Origin: Corbicula japonica
Taxonomy: Eukaryota > Mollusca > Bivalvia > Venerida > Cyrenidae
Assembly: GCA_038501625.1 (NCBI GenBank)
Contig: JAZAYU010000202.1
Location: forward strand, 558,001-622,000
Length of the DNA stretch: 64,000 nt
Direction: 5' to 3'
Under the pieces are notes generated by a model. It had not been told where the DNA came from. It searched no databases and saw nothing but the letters and a program-made list of their open reading frames with translations. Position numbers and translations under genes: made by a program. The first letter of the stretch is position 1. Each line of letters begins with the position of its first letter. This document shows, piece after piece, positions 1 to 11,928 of this stretch.

Positions 1-534
1 TTGGCAGCTCAAGGTCTAGATAGACTCTTACTTAGTCGTTATCTATAAAAACCTAGAGGCCTCGTATTGGCTATTGAAGGACGTCACATTTGGAGTCTGT
101 ACCTATCCCTGGCTCCTCTCTCCAGCTTCTTATCAGCTAGGCTTATTACTCATAAAGATATTCACAACAACGAACAATAAACATATACATGTACATGGAT
201 TTTGTCTAGTAAATGTACACTGTGTATGATAAACAAGATGTACGGCTTATAAATTTATGAAACCAAAGCAAATAAAATGTGTAGAGAACAATGAAAAGAG
301 GTAAGCTACTTATTTTGCTGACCACGAATCTACGAACTTGTGCAGCATTTTGTAAAAATCGGGGATCAGGGGTATCACAGGAAATGTTTTACATGGTTTA
401 GCTAGCTCAATATGGATACATCCGTCGGTACTTTCTTGATAATTTTCCTTAACTGTTATCTTGCATTTTGCCACTAATCAACTGGTTGCTAAAGATTTGA
501 TAAGGTTTTGAATATAAAAATTATCTTTTGACAC
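1..534. other. intergenic or intronic, no feature seen
   Basis: AT-rich sequence with no exon-like segment, RNA gene or repeat that I can recognise. It may be intron of the host gene, whose lectin domain must start upstream of 3092. Confidence 0.4.
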
Positions 535-760
535 CAGAACACACAGTTTTGCTGAAATCTTAAATCGAGTCATGAAACTGAAAATAATAGACACTACAAG
601 TTTAAGCTTTACTTAGTTGTAATTTGGTTTTGAATCAACAAAATAATGTTTGGAACATGCGAACACACATACTTTTGCAGAAGTATCAAATTGGGTCATG
701 AAACTGTCAATAATACTAATAGACAATACAAAATTGTGCTTTCCAAAAAGATAGTCGGTC
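535..760. repeat. degenerate direct repeat pair
   Basis: Two related ~80-bp segments (about 535-610 and 657-742) share the order GAACACACA, TTTTGC, TCAAAT/TAAATC, GGGTCATGAAACTG or similar, then AATAATA and AGACA. They precede a segment (742-770) that is inverted at 1275-1303, so they are probably part of one larger repeat element around the 1316-1943 palindrome. Confidence 0.5.
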
Positions 761-1303
761 ATTAGCAAAACCTTTTAACAAAAAGAAAGACGGCGCTGTA
801 GTGCATACTTTTTGCGAATTTGAATTCAATGCGTTAGGTTGTTATTCGAAGTTATGAGACATACTAAGTGAATACCAACATTCTAACGATATTGTTCTAG
901 ATCAGAACGAACAATTTTATCATACCTGCGAGTCTCTGACAGACTGTTCACGTTTTTCTCTCCTTCCCTATGACTTTGAAAAAAACTTTGTTTTTTTTTA
1001 ACATATTCTGTAGCTTTTGATATATATTTACAGCTTGAAAATCGTTGCTTTATAACACTTTCTGACACAAAAATATTGTTTGACAAACTTTACCATTTTG
1101 GTTTACTTCCAAGTAAATTATTAACTTGTTAGCAAACAGGGTTATATTTATCACCAGCTTAAATACATCTCATTCGAAAGAGGAAATACCTATAAGTAAA
1201 CTTACATTTTTGTATAGCATCCAGTAAAAGAGGCTTAAAATTCAAACTTTTCTGCCGTCTTGTTCAAAGGCTGTGCTAATGACCGACTAGCTTTTTGGAA
1301 AGC
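742..1303. repeat. inverted repeat, ~29-bp arms
   Basis: The arm at 742-770 (CTTTCCAAAAAGATAGTCGG followed by TCATTAGCA) is found reverse-complemented at 1275-1303 with one mismatch. The ~500 bp between the arms holds no gene. The right arm abuts the 1316-1943 palindrome. Confidence 0.65.
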
Positions 1304-1315
1304 TAAAACTTGTTT

Positions 1316-1943
1316 GCAATATATTTATTTGGGGGCCCAACGTATTTGTTTTTTGCGGAGAAGTAAGTGAGAGAGATGTTCTGTGCGGAACAAAATGGCG
1401 GAATATTTCGTTATTTTGTGCATTTCTGGAGATATTTTGACCTGGTAAGTAGGTTTATATCACTGTTACCAAAATATAAATACGTCTACCCGGAGGCCTT
1501 ACATGTAAGCTTCATTTGGGTCTATAACCTATGTTTCTAGTGGCCATAACAAAAAAGTTATTGAATGTATGAACTGAAAGATTGTTAGTTTACAAATTGA
1601 AAATAGAAAAGTGCCTGAGTTGAAACTGCGTTACTCAAAACACAGTTTCAAGTCACGAAGATTTCTATTTTTACTTTGTAAACAAACAATCTTTCAGTTT
1701 ATACATTCAATAACATTTTTGTTAAGGCCTCTAGAAACATAGGTTGAAAAACGGAGTGCAGCTTACAGATCTAGCCTCCGGGTAGGCTTATTAATATTTC
1801 GATAACAGTGATAAAAACCTTAGCCGGTGAAAATATCTCCAGAAAGGCACAAAATAATATAATATTCCGTCATTTTGTTCCGCACAGAACATGTCCCTTA
1901 CTTACTTTTCCACAAAAACCAAATACGTTGGAACCCCTGTTTA
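1316..1943. repeat. ~630-bp near-perfect palindrome (fold-back element)
   Basis: The left half (about 1316-1625) reappears reverse-complemented in the right half (about 1635-1943), centred near 1630. Matching blocks include the ends (AACGTATTTG against AAATACGTT), TTCTGTGCGGAACAAAATGG against its complement at 1873-1893, CTCCAGAAA/TTTCTGGAG, and AACCTATGTTTCTAG against CTAGAAACATAGGTT. A fold-back or MITE-like element is the simplest reading; no transposase is encoded. The left arm carries an ATG (1395) with an open stretch and a good GTAAGT at 1444, probably a coincidence. Confidence 0.75.
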
Positions 1944-3091
1944 TTGCGAATAAAATCACTCGGTGAGGTAATTTCAGTTTGAATTTTGTTGGCAGTTGTG
2001 CACTGTGTATCATGTGTATATGTTGCACAGAGATAAATGAAAAGCTGGGGAAACAATAACATTACTTATGTTTTTTTCTGTTTCCAAAAAGATCGTGTTT
2101 ACAAACTTGCTCTAATTATGTTTACTAATAGAGTAATTTCACATTATATCCACATCTTAATCAGTAATTTATGTTCCTGCATTAAAGAAATAGCTGATGG
2201 CTATCTAACCCGCTAAGTTTTGTAAAATAATTTTCCATTGGTTAAAATAGATCTACAGTAGATGTTATCTATACAGTGATAGTGTTAACAACATATTTGA
2301 TTAGAGTATTGCTAATTATTGATACGAAATTTAGCGATACCGATATTACGTATCACCAGGATATTTATTAACCAACCAGCTAGTGCTTTACATATGTTAT
2401 GCAATATTGACACCCCTCATTTTGGCTCAAAATGCGAGAATTTTTATTTTTAGATAATAATATAGATTTATAAGGTCGGTATTGGTACACATTTAAAATG
2501 TTTAAAAAAGTATAAAAAATATGGATATTTAATAAAACTCTGTATTTGAAAAACTGCACATACCTTATGTGAAGTTTTAAAACTGAACAGTCAAGTCTGT
2601 TGTTCCCAAAACGACGAAGAAAAATGTTAGAAATGGCAGAAAGTGAATTCGCAAAAAATGACATTGGCATTTCATATTTATTCAATGTGAAAAGGCAAAG
2701 AGAATGTTAATTTAAACAGGTTAATATCGTAGGTGTCATTTATAGAGTGGTGTCGACATTAGGCAGTTACTCTAAAAAAAAGTGGAATCTAACGATGTAA
2801 GGGCATTACTTATTTAAATTTCCAGAAAATAACAAAAGATATCAGATGTGCTTTACTTTAAATCTCAGAGGCATGTTCAAACACAAAATTAACGAAGTGT
2901 CTATAAATTAAGAAAGCCAAGATTTTTTAAACTTTTTTTTCGTTTTTTATATACGATTATGTTTTAAAATGGTGTGTTTAATTTGTTTAATTATCTCTTG
3001 ATAAAAAACATAAGCATCCGGAATCGGCGAGAACACAGCATAAAATGATGTACAATTTTTATAAAACTTTTAATGTTCTTTTTTTTCTCAG
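1944..3091. other. probable intron, nothing recognised
   Basis: AT-rich non-coding sequence leading to the polypyrimidine tract and AG of the first recognised exon. No domain-like open segment or repeat was identified. Confidence 0.5.
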
Positions 3092-3177
3092 GCAAGGAGG
3101 TTTCTTGTATTATGCTGAGAATGAAATTGAGTATTTTGACTTCGTGTCTAGGTTGTTACCAAGAAAGATATGGTTTG
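3092..3177 (+). CDS. exon 1 (of those seen): C-type lectin domain, middle part
   Basis: Preceded by a pyrimidine-rich TTTTTTCTCAG and followed by GTAAGT. Read from 3093 it gives 28 codons including LYYAENEIEYFDFVSRLL and KIWFG. The frame leaves one base (phase 1), which completes glycine with the next exon to make the lectin-type WFGLHKND stretch. The N-terminal half of the domain must be in an upstream exon. Confidence 0.7.
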
Positions 3178-4223
3178 GTAAGTAAAAGTTTATAATATCA
3201 AAAACTTCAATCAGATTTTGAAGAAAACAACAGATGTTCGCGAAAGACAATAAAAAAAAACAACACAACAATCCTCGCAATGTTTTGTTTCAAAAACTGT
3301 TTTGTTAGGACAGCTAGAAAGCTCTAATATAAATCCAAGTCAACCGTTAACATTGTAGATCCGAATGGGGTATATCATTGAAGGAAAAATTTATATAGAG
3401 CTTACCATGTGAAAATATCCGCATGAGTATCGAAATTTCACAATTTTATCTGCCATATCGGAAAGCAGCCACAAAATTCCTCGTTTATAGTACAATATAC
3501 ACCATTTAGGCTCTACCCCCTGTCTAAGGTCCGTGAAAAGCTTTCAATAGTGGAGAGAGAAATCAACATTTTTATTTTTATGTCATCCATTTTTGCGACC
3601 AGGAAACTGAAGGTCAAACAACCTTTTTGCAAATAACTCACATTGTATACATTTGTTAGACCTTTACTCATCAAGACGTATAAATCGATGTTTAGTGTTG
3701 CCTCGTTTTTGTGATAATTACAAATAGAATTTTAGGGTTTTTTTTGGTCTAACTATTTTTCTTTACTGTTCTAGTGTTGGTTAATTAAACATAATTATAT
3801 AAATGACATTGGTTTGTGCAAAGTTTGATGGAACTACATTGTGCCATTTGAGAGATTTTTATATTTTTCTTTTTTGTCTACGGCAAAGCAATGGCGAGAG
3901 GCGCAATGCCATAAATGAATGAATGAATACATAAAGTGGGTGGTTTATTGATATAATATTACCATATATGAACAATGTTATACATATCAATCATTAAGTT
4001 GTTTACAGTTATTTATGTTTGTTGCTGATTTTAATAATATTGGTAAAAAAACGCTGTGGGCAAACTATTCAGAAACTGCGAAAACTATTTCCAGATCACA
4101 GTAGATTGTTCTACAAACAGTGACTCAATTTCGTTGTAGAAAGCTGAGTGTACAGAACATTTTCCTAATAAATGTTTGAAAATATTTGTAAAAGTCAAAC
4201 AAGTTTAGTTATGTGTTTTTCAG

Positions 4224-4421
4224 GGTTGCACAAGAATGATAATGGCAGCTGGGAAATGGGTGGAAAAGAGATGCCTCTTTGGGTGATTCCTCACTGGGCT
4301 GATTATGAGCCCAACGAAAAGCGAGGGAATCATACAACTGTTAGCCAGGATGGGGTTATGGTTGTTGATGCAGAGATGACAAAGCTTCCGTTTGTGTGCA
4401 AAAGAAGAGCATGCTTGATGG
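4224..4421 (+). CDS. exon 2: C-type lectin domain, C-terminal half, start of LDLa
   Basis: Acceptor TTTTTCAG, donor GTAAGG, phase 1 to phase 1, 66 codons. It contains GLHKNDNGSW, an EPN tripeptide (WADYEPNEK) like that of mannose-type Ca-binding loops, and the terminal LPFVCK signature. The usual cysteine after EPN and the WND motif are not present (GNH and VVDAEM instead), so sugar binding is uncertain. The final cysteine (RRAC) supplies the first cysteine of the LDLa domain in the next exon. Confidence 0.82.
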
Positions 4422-6163
4422 GTAAGGCTACACAATATTTTTTTTCCTAGACCCAAATTCAACAAATGTGATAGGCCAAGTTCTAGATTTAAGCGGAATC
4501 CCAGTCTAACAAGTAATCAGGGACATTAGTCACATTATGATTGACCTGCTTTTTGCTTTCAAGTATTTTATCAAACCTCTCACCATGCACAGTATGTTGA
4601 CAGTTGGAGCTAGGAGCAAAAATCAGTACTGTTTTGTCATGTCTGTCTGTCTTCCTTTCCCCTCAGTAGTTTTATGTAACCCAAATTCTTCAAACTTTAT
4701 GAGATTATTTGATTGACTGATTTTATTTACTGAGTAAATTGCTGCTATTTGTTAGGTCAAAGGTCAAGGTCTTATGTGCTTATTAGTCAAATCCATTGAA
4801 AGTACAGTCCATTTCTCCTTGAAAAGTCAAGAACTGTTTTGACCAAGAGTCTTTAAACTTAAAAGTGTGATTAGAATCCTCGAGTAGATGATGGCCGTTG
4901 TTATTGATGTCAAGGTTTCAAGGGATTTAAAGCTAAAAGCCAGTTACTTATCAATATTTCAATAAATCGTTGATGAGAATTCTTTAAACTTTACAGTATG
5001 ATTGTAGTCCTTAAGTAGATGGCCACTGTTAATTTTGGGGTCACTTGGTGAAAGGTTGGAGTCACAACAACCTTAAAGGTCAACTTTATTTCTGATTAAT
5101 TCATCATGCAGTCATGAAAAATCACTAGGCGGTTTTGGGGGGCACTGATTCAAAGGTCAAGGACACAGGATTCTTGAAGGTCAAATCCATTTTCACTCAA
5201 TAAGTTAAAAATCATTTTACTCAGAGATCATTAACTAATTTTTCCACGTGACAACTTCACTTGGCCAAAGCTCAAAGTCAAGCTCATCTCCGCTGATGTC
5301 TTACACCCTTTTACTTTTTTCTCATGCACTGACAATTTATGATTTTTCTGTCATGACTGTGCAATAGGAGACACATATGAGCTTTTAAACACTATTATCT
5401 CGTATTTATTTTTCTTTAGTCTTGCCCCTTTTTAAGGACATAACCATTCCACCTTCTGTGGCATTCATTAGGAGATACAACCAATTGATTACATAAAAAT
5501 TAATAAAAACATTATTCTAACTACTAAGCAAGGAAGACAATGTTCAAAAACTGACATTATATTTTTTGTGAAAACCACCTCAGAACGATATCATAGACAA
5601 CTGTTCATCGTACAGTACCATTAAGAACCTGCCCTTGTATAACTGCATGCATTGGATTTATCCACTACTTCATGGGATATAGCTGTCGTCAAATCGCAAA
5701 CAGTGTAGATCCATGTCAGCAGGTTCATCTGCGCAATCTGATCAGAATTTAAACAGTTTTCTTGGAATTGCCTTATGTTATTCCTGACGAAAATGACCCA
5801 GAAGTTAACATTGAAGATGTACTGGCCGATCTGGATATTTTCTGTTTGCACTTGTGATAAAATACCCACATCCATGCAGTCTGAGCAGAATACACTTGAT
5901 TCACTTAGATTTCTAAGATTACATGTAAAACTTGACAAAGTTGCAAACAATATTAATTCAGATGTGACTGCAAGGATCTGCAACCTGATCTAGATCTTCA
6001 CACATCAATATCCAATGGAGTACTGGTAAAGGTTCAAGGTTAAGGTCAGAATTGACTGTCTGTACACAGAACTGGGATATGTTTGTTGTTCCAAGTACAA
6101 TATCCTTTTGTATGTATTGCATGCAGACTTCAACATTATCAAATTGTGTTTTCTCTATTTCAG
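4422..6163. other. intron with degenerate GGTCAAGG-type repeats
   Basis: From about 4741 to 5290 there are scattered AAGGTCAAGG / AAAGGTCAAG words and stretches like ATTTCTGATTAATT, resembling the longer array at 45590-46990. From about 5690 to 5905 there is a degenerate copy of the GTGTAGATCC...ATCTGATCAG dispersed repeat. No exon was recognised. Confidence 0.5.
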
Positions 6164-6262
6164 ATTATATGTCCTGTGATCTCTCTACACAGTGCGTACA
6201 CAAGGACAGCAAATGTGATGGGAAACAAGACTGTCTGGATGGATCAGATGAAAGCAACTGCA
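6164..6262 (+). CDS. exon 3: LDL receptor class A domain
   Basis: Acceptor TATTTCAG, donor GTGAGT, phase 1 at both ends. The product carries the LDLa Ca-binding signature KCDGKQDCLDGSDESNC. Together with the cysteine at the end of exon 2 the six cysteines are spaced as in LDLa repeats. LDLa modules bind calcium and often protein ligands; here it links the lectin and CUB parts. Confidence 0.88.
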
Positions 6263-6325
6263 GTGAGTTAATTTGATGCCATATACATACAAAAATATAA
6301 TTAAAACTTTGATTATATGAAACAC

Positions 6326-8239
6326 ATTTAATTCTGTTACTTTAAATACTTAGACTATCAAGAAAGTAGAGTGCATCGAGTTATAAAATGAACGTGATAC
6401 ACCGTTAACTTCGAGAAAATACGATCGATCACCAAAATTTCCAAAATAAATGTCAATCGTGTCACTTCATACGTCCATTTCAAAGCTTTATTTACATGGT
6501 TTGGCCGTTTTACTATGTGAAGTGTATTAATTACTGTATCACTTTATGTAGTTAAATCTTGTCCCAACCAGCTAGTTTTCGAAAAACTCGAATTTCATTA
6601 GCACTGGTAATGTGACAATATGATACGGCTACTAGCCAATTGACAGTCCGGCTACTAGCGTTTTCTTCTAAAAAAAAGATACGGCTACTAGTCGTCCCCG
6701 AATCATTCAGTGGTCTGAGAAATAAGCATTAATGGCGAATTTATTTAATGAAATTATATGTATACAAGAGACCTTTGATATGTAGCTAGAAAGGGTCGCC
6801 GCAGAAATCATTGGATATTTACTATACAAGTTACAATGGGATGCAATAGAAATAAACGATGGCACTGAATTGTACACTATTAAATGGCTTCACAATCTCA
6901 CAGCCTTAATGAAAATTGTTCAAATTCCATTGACTTCATCGTTTATTGACGCAACACCTTGAAAGATGCCGAAACGCAAAAAACATGTCTGATTGGTAAG
7001 AGGAAACCATGGGCTGAACATCGGAGTTGGATTTAAGACAATGTTTGCGCGACACAAGAACTCATTGAGGTGAACATTTGTGTGAAGTTTTACAGAAATT
7101 CCTCCATTCATATAGGAGAAATGGTCCGGACAAATATGCACGGACGGACGGACGCACGCACGCACATACACCGAACCGCCAAAAGTGGCGACTAAGTCGA
7201 GCTAACCGCAAGCGCGCTCGACAAAAATATGTTTTAGCCAATCTATAAAAGATTTGTATCAGTTGCAACCATAAGCAGACACTTTTTGCAAACCACTCAG
7301 AAGCCCAAATCACCATGTACAAAAGCACTTCTTACAATCAACAAAACTCTTGCGTGCGTGCGTGCGTGCGTGCGTGTATAGGGGAATAGGCTATACGATC
7401 CTGGGGAAATGCGTTTGGGCTTTTAGAGTAAGTCGAGTTGATTACGGAGTTATCTTGGATCGTTGCAAATGGTGCGCAAAATGGAAATAATTATGCAACA
7501 CAAATTTTTACTAATTCATTTCAATGCGGAGTAACTATATACGAGTTTTGTGGTCGCTTTCAAGATTTGTTAACATTTCACCAGAAACCAAATATCAAAT
7601 ATGTACTTTCTATGCAGTATGTTTCAAAATGCGACTGTTCTGCTGAAGCAAGTCTATTTTGTACGTATATGGGCGAAGTTTTTTGATATGATTTACGAAA
7701 ATAGAGAAGTCCAAAGTATATTTGTAACGGGGATTGCGGCATACTGCTACAGAGATAATAGGCGATGAAAATTATCAAAATATTTCATTTTAGCCTATAT
7801 TCAAACTATTTTAGAGATATTTAATAATAATTTATAATATGACGTCAGAACAACAACTAAATTGACGAAAAAGATTATTTAGTCAACCCAAGTAGCGGTA
7901 CATAAAGACTGCTAGTAGCCGGACCATTTGTTTTTTTAGACTTTGCTAGTACGAGCGCAAATGAAAATTCGAGTTTTTCGAAAACTAGCGGCTTGGGACA
8001 AGATTTAAATACATGAAGTGATACAGTAATGAATACACTTCACATAGTAAAACGAATTTCGGCCAAACAATGTAAATAAAGATTTGAAATGGACGTTTGA
8101 AGTGACACGATTGACATTTTTTTGTAAATTTTGGTGATCGATCGTATTTTTTCGAAATTAACGTCGTATCATGTTCATTTTATAACTCGACGCACTCTAT
8201 TTCTTGCTAGTCTTAGTATTTATAGTAAAAGAATTAAAT
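6326..8239. mobile_element. ~1.9-kb element with ~340-bp terminal inverted repeats
   Basis: The left arm (about 6326-6670) and right arm (about 7900-8239) are reverse complements with scattered mismatches. Examples: ATACGATCGATCACCAAAAT at 6419 against ATTTTGGTGATCGATCGTAT near 8130, and TAGTTTTCGAAAAACTCGAA at 6572 against TTCGAGTTTTTCGAAAACTA near 7969. The interior has short ACGG/ACGC and CGTG microsatellites that can also pair (7138-7167, 7352-7376) but no transposase. It looks like a non-autonomous DNA element with very long TIRs; the superfamily is not clear. It lies in the intron between exons 3 and 4. Confidence 0.75.
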
Positions 8240-8634
8240 AATTACGCTTTTTATTCAATTTCTTACCCGCTTTGCCATAGCTCCATCGTGATGGCTATGT
8301 GTATAGTCAGCGCTATCGGAAGTAGGGTCGGACTTTAATAATGAAAGGGATGTTTGATTCCTGGAAGGTGTTTCATTTAAGGCATACTGTGAACTCATTA
8401 TTGTTTTTTTTGTGTGGCATTAATTTTATTGTATTCATAATTGGGATGATCCACAAATACAAATCTCAGCAGATATATAACTGCAAATTTCACTATTTTG
8501 CCCGCACCTCGCCTACTGCTTTAAAATTACATAACAATAAGTGCTTCATTACATAAGAAGACTGTTCACAGGAATCGGCGTCTTCTTTCACTTATTCTGA
8601 ATACTCAAATTTATCTCAAACTCCCAACACAAGT

Positions 8635-8651
8635 GACCCCCCCCCCCCCCG
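8635..8651. repeat. poly-C tract
   Basis: A homopolymer-like C run in the intron just before exon 4. Confidence 0.8.
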
Positions 8652-8705
8652 GATCATATGACAGCTCTTTCTGGACACTATAATAGTTTGTTCAAAAAGT
8701 GTTTC

Positions 8706-8795
8706 ATTGACTGGGAATGTGTTTATTTCAGCATCAAGTTTCAAACAGTCATTGACTGGAAATGTGTTTATTTCAGCATCAAGTTGCAGACAGTA
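8706..8795 (+). promoter_or_regulatory. tandemly duplicated 3' splice site of exon 4 (45-bp unit)
   Basis: A 45-bp unit beginning ATTGACTGG and holding the acceptor GTGTTTATTTCAG/CATCAAGTT occurs twice in a row (from 8706 and from 8751). Acceptors therefore end at 8731 and 8776. The upstream one would add exactly 15 codons, in frame and without a stop, to exon 4. Either could be used; the downstream one gives the usual CUB start (SSCRQYIKI). Confidence 0.75.
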
Positions 8796-8904
8796 TATAA
8801 AGATAACAGGAACACCGGGAAGCATCAATACTGGTGCCTTTAATGACAACAAGGACTGTATTTGGGTGCTGGAGGCTCCAATAGGGCGGAGGATCAGACT
8901 TAAT
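8777..8904 (+). CDS. exon 4: first CUB domain, N-terminal half
   Basis: Acceptor TTTATTTCAG, donor GTATGT; starts in phase 1 and ends in phase 0. The product has the CUB opening SCRQYIKITGTPGSINTG and DCIWVLEAP, giving the first disulfide pair of a CUB. The internal phase 0 end is repeated in the other two CUB exon pairs of this gene. Confidence 0.82.
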
Positions 8905-10001
8905 GTATGTTACTCTTGTAGAAGTTTTACCGTTTCCTGGCTTATTTATTACATAGCTTGAAATAATGACATGAATGTTCATGATTTTAATTCACTGTGA
9001 CTGAATTTAGGAATCTGTGGATATTGACTCCTGTGGTATCATGAAATTTTGCATGGACAAGTGTTTTGCTCAGAAAACAGAGATGATAAATGTATGAGCA
9101 TTAATTGGCACAAATTCTTTTAAGACACACTGTTGGATTGTTTAATTTTGCCTTAACACAAAATACCTGAAAACTAAACAAATGCAGAAAAATTATACCA
9201 CAGTAGATTGATAATGATTTCGGTTCCTTGACAACAATATATCATTACTTTGTAATTCACTTAGAGATTTTCATCTAATTTGGCACAAAAAAGTTTCCAG
9301 CAAACATCACGAGATCAAGGACCGGGTCTGACTTAATTTTACACAACAAGACTATATGTGTCACACAAACCCAAGTCTGTACTTTAAGTTAATGTCCGCA
9401 CAAGGAGTCAGTAAAATATTCCGGTCTGTGCAGAAACAAGGACTGTATATGGGTGCTTGAGGCTCCAATAGGGCGGAGGATCAGACTTTATGTATGTTAC
9501 CCTTTCTGGTTTATTTGTTACATAGCTTGAAATAATGACATGAACGTACATGATTTTAATTCACTGTGACTGAATTTAGGAATCTGTGGATATTGACTCA
9601 TGTGGTATCATGAAATTTTGCATGGGCAAGTGTTTGGCTCAGAAAACAGAGATGATAAATGTATGGGCATTAATTGGCATAATTCTTTTAGACACACTAT
9701 TGGATGGTTTAATTTGACTTAACACGATATACCTGAAAAATAAACAATTGCAACAAATGGCACCACAGTAGATTGAAAATGATTTCTGTTCCTTGACACA
9801 AATTTACCATTTCTTTGTAAATAAACTTAGAGATTTTCATCTAATTTGGCACAAAAAAGTGTCCAGCACACACAACACTGTCGAGGACCAGGTCTGATTT
9901 AATTTTGCACAACAAGACGATATTTGTCGCACAAACCCAAGTCTGTACCTTAAGTTAACATCCGCACTAGGAGTCAGTAGTATATTCCTCTCTGTGCAGC
10001 A
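8851..10001. repeat. tandem duplication (~584-bp unit) including 54 bp of exon 4
   Basis: The segment 8851-9434 is repeated as 9435-10001 with scattered substitutions; each ends in CTGTGCAG. The second copy carries the 3' part of exon 4 (CAAGGACTGTATATGGGTGC onward) with its own GTATGT donor at 9494. In the frame that the neighbouring exons need, using the CTGTGCAG as acceptor would give a TGA, so this partial exon copy looks dead. Confidence 0.8.
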
Positions 10002-10246
10002 ACAATTTGATTTGGATCCCATTAAATGTTTTCATATTTAAATGGTACAGAAAATATGTCATATATGGAAGATTTGCAGGTTAACTTGTGAGGTTAAACT
10101 CTTATTAATATAATTTGCGGTAAAGTTATCACTTCTTGGCAGTATATTATTGAGTATATCAAATTTATTACAAGGGGTTTAGCAATAGTCTCTGATAATG
10201 GTAATTTATCTTAAAAATTCAACTGTTGTTGTTGTTGTTTTTTTAG

Positions 10247-10490
10247 CTACCTCGAGTCACCTTAGAACAGAATGCAGCTTTCATAGAGATTAGAACTGGT
10301 ATCCCAGTGATGGACTCCACCATTCAAGTTCTTCAGTATACTATTCCCATGCGGTCTCGACTGATAGATACATTCACAGGCACACAGGGTCCTTACTATA
10401 TATACTCTGACAATAACTTCATGATCATTAGAGCTTACAGTACAGATGTCACAACGAAGCAGGCCTCTGTTACCTTTGGTTATGTAACAG
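10247..10490 (+). CDS. exon 5: first CUB domain, C-terminal half
   Basis: A (GTT)n-rich tract and TTTTTTTAG precede it and GTAATA follows. It starts in phase 0 and ends in phase 1, 81 codons plus one base. The product (LPRVTLEQNAAFIEIRTG ... FMIIRAYSTD ... ASVTFGYVTG) has the alternating beta-strand pattern of the second half of a CUB. The second CUB disulfide pair is absent. Confidence 0.82.
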
Positions 10491-11386
10491 GTAATACAGA
10501 TTTACTCTGTTTTCATCTTTTACACATTTTATACAAATATTTAACAGAATTACACACTTGCTTTTAATGTTACTCGTTTTACTGTATTATTGAAGTGCTG
10601 TAGATGTTTACTTGAGAAATGGCTACCTCAAAATAGTGTTTACAATGCGTTTAATAATGGCAGGTGTAATTTCATTGGTCTGCCCATCTGTGCAATAGTC
10701 TGTAACATTCTTCATTACACAAGGCGGTTTTTTGAGGGTAAGCTGGAAGTATTGTAATGATGTGCCCCTGAGCATGATATCAGAACTAAGCAGTCAGCAG
10801 AAATTTTCCTGAGTTAAGGCCCTTATATATTTTTACCTTTGAGGGCAACTTAAACATAGCAAATGGGATTTCAATGATTATCCAGTTGGCATTTAATATT
10901 GTTCCACTTAAATATTATAATTTGTTGTTGTTGTTTTTTATTTACTTAATAACTTTTGCTAGTTTTAGTTAAAATGTTTTATTGTATTTCCATGCAGATG
11001 AAAGCAGAGGTAAAGTTTCTGTTGCAATACAGTGGTGTGTTATTTCAGTAGTTGGGGAATTTGTTGTATGTTATCAAATCTGTGTGATTTATGTTAACAT
11101 AAAGTGTGGTTCTATGTTTTGTACAGTAGCACTATACTGAAGTACTAAATTTATTGTATTTGCAAGTTATAATCAAAATCTGTGGAGAATTATTATTGTT
11201 CACCTTCTAAAAAATGACATCTGTGGTCTTATGATGTCAGATAGAGATTCAGAAAGAATTGATATAAGTGATCAATTCTGTTACTCTTCAAGTCTTAAGA
11301 ATTAGTCTTCTAAATATTATCATTTTTTCCAAAATATTTTAGATGATTAGTGACAATTGGCTGTTGAAACAGAGGGAATAACATCA
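10491..11386. other. intron, nothing recognised
   Basis: AT-rich intron sequence after exon 5. No exon-like stretch or clear repeat before the inverted-repeat family copy at 11387. Confidence 0.5.
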
Positions 11387-11586
11387 GGGCCCAAGATCAT
11401 AAAACCAAGAATGCATGGTGACCGTCTCAAATCTCAAGCAGCTGATTGGCTAAAATGGTCACCATTTCAGCCAATCAGATGCTTGATATTTGAAACTGGT
11501 CTCCATTTTTGGTAATTGCCATTTCTGCCAATCAGATGCTTGAGCTTTGAGACTGGTCTCTTCCTGGTTTTATGATCTTTGGCCCA
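11387..11586. repeat. dispersed inverted repeat (GGGCCCAAGATCATAAAA family)
   Basis: Starts GGGCCCAAGATCATAAAAC, contains ATCTCAAGCA and GATTGGCTAAAATGG, then the complement TGCTTGA...GAGACTGGTCTC and TTTTATGATCTTTGGCCC. Related copies are at 18294, 28377, 38995 and 45775. It is probably a MITE-like family. Confidence 0.65.
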
Positions 11587-11928
11587 GTTTTTCACTGCAA
11601 CTTGTAGGAAAATGTATGGGTGTGAAGATGGCACAATTCACATTATCGTTCCCAGTCCAATAGTTTGTAAGCAGGTTTTATTGTAGCCATGTCCTGCAGC
11701 AAATCCTTTTCACCTGAAAATGAAAAGAGACTAGAGAAAAAAAGTTCATTTCAGAACTTAATATGACAGATGAAATTATTGAAGATTTGTGATGTACAGT
11801 TGGTTGGTTCCATGAGATATAATTATATGAACAGAAAATAGTAATGCTTTTTGATTGCCAAATATTAGCCAAGTAAATATTATTTTGATTCTCAAAGGAC
11901 AAACAAAAGTAATGTTTATATCCAACAG

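Noticed and set aside
1395..1443. ATG-led open stretch with GTAAGT donor, a possible first coding exon
   Set aside because: It lies within one arm of the 1316-1943 palindrome and the other arm carries its mirror, so it is more likely repeat sequence.
9433..9493. Second copy of the exon 4 end as a cassette exon
   Set aside because: In the needed phase 0 it meets a TGA, and the CUB does not need it.
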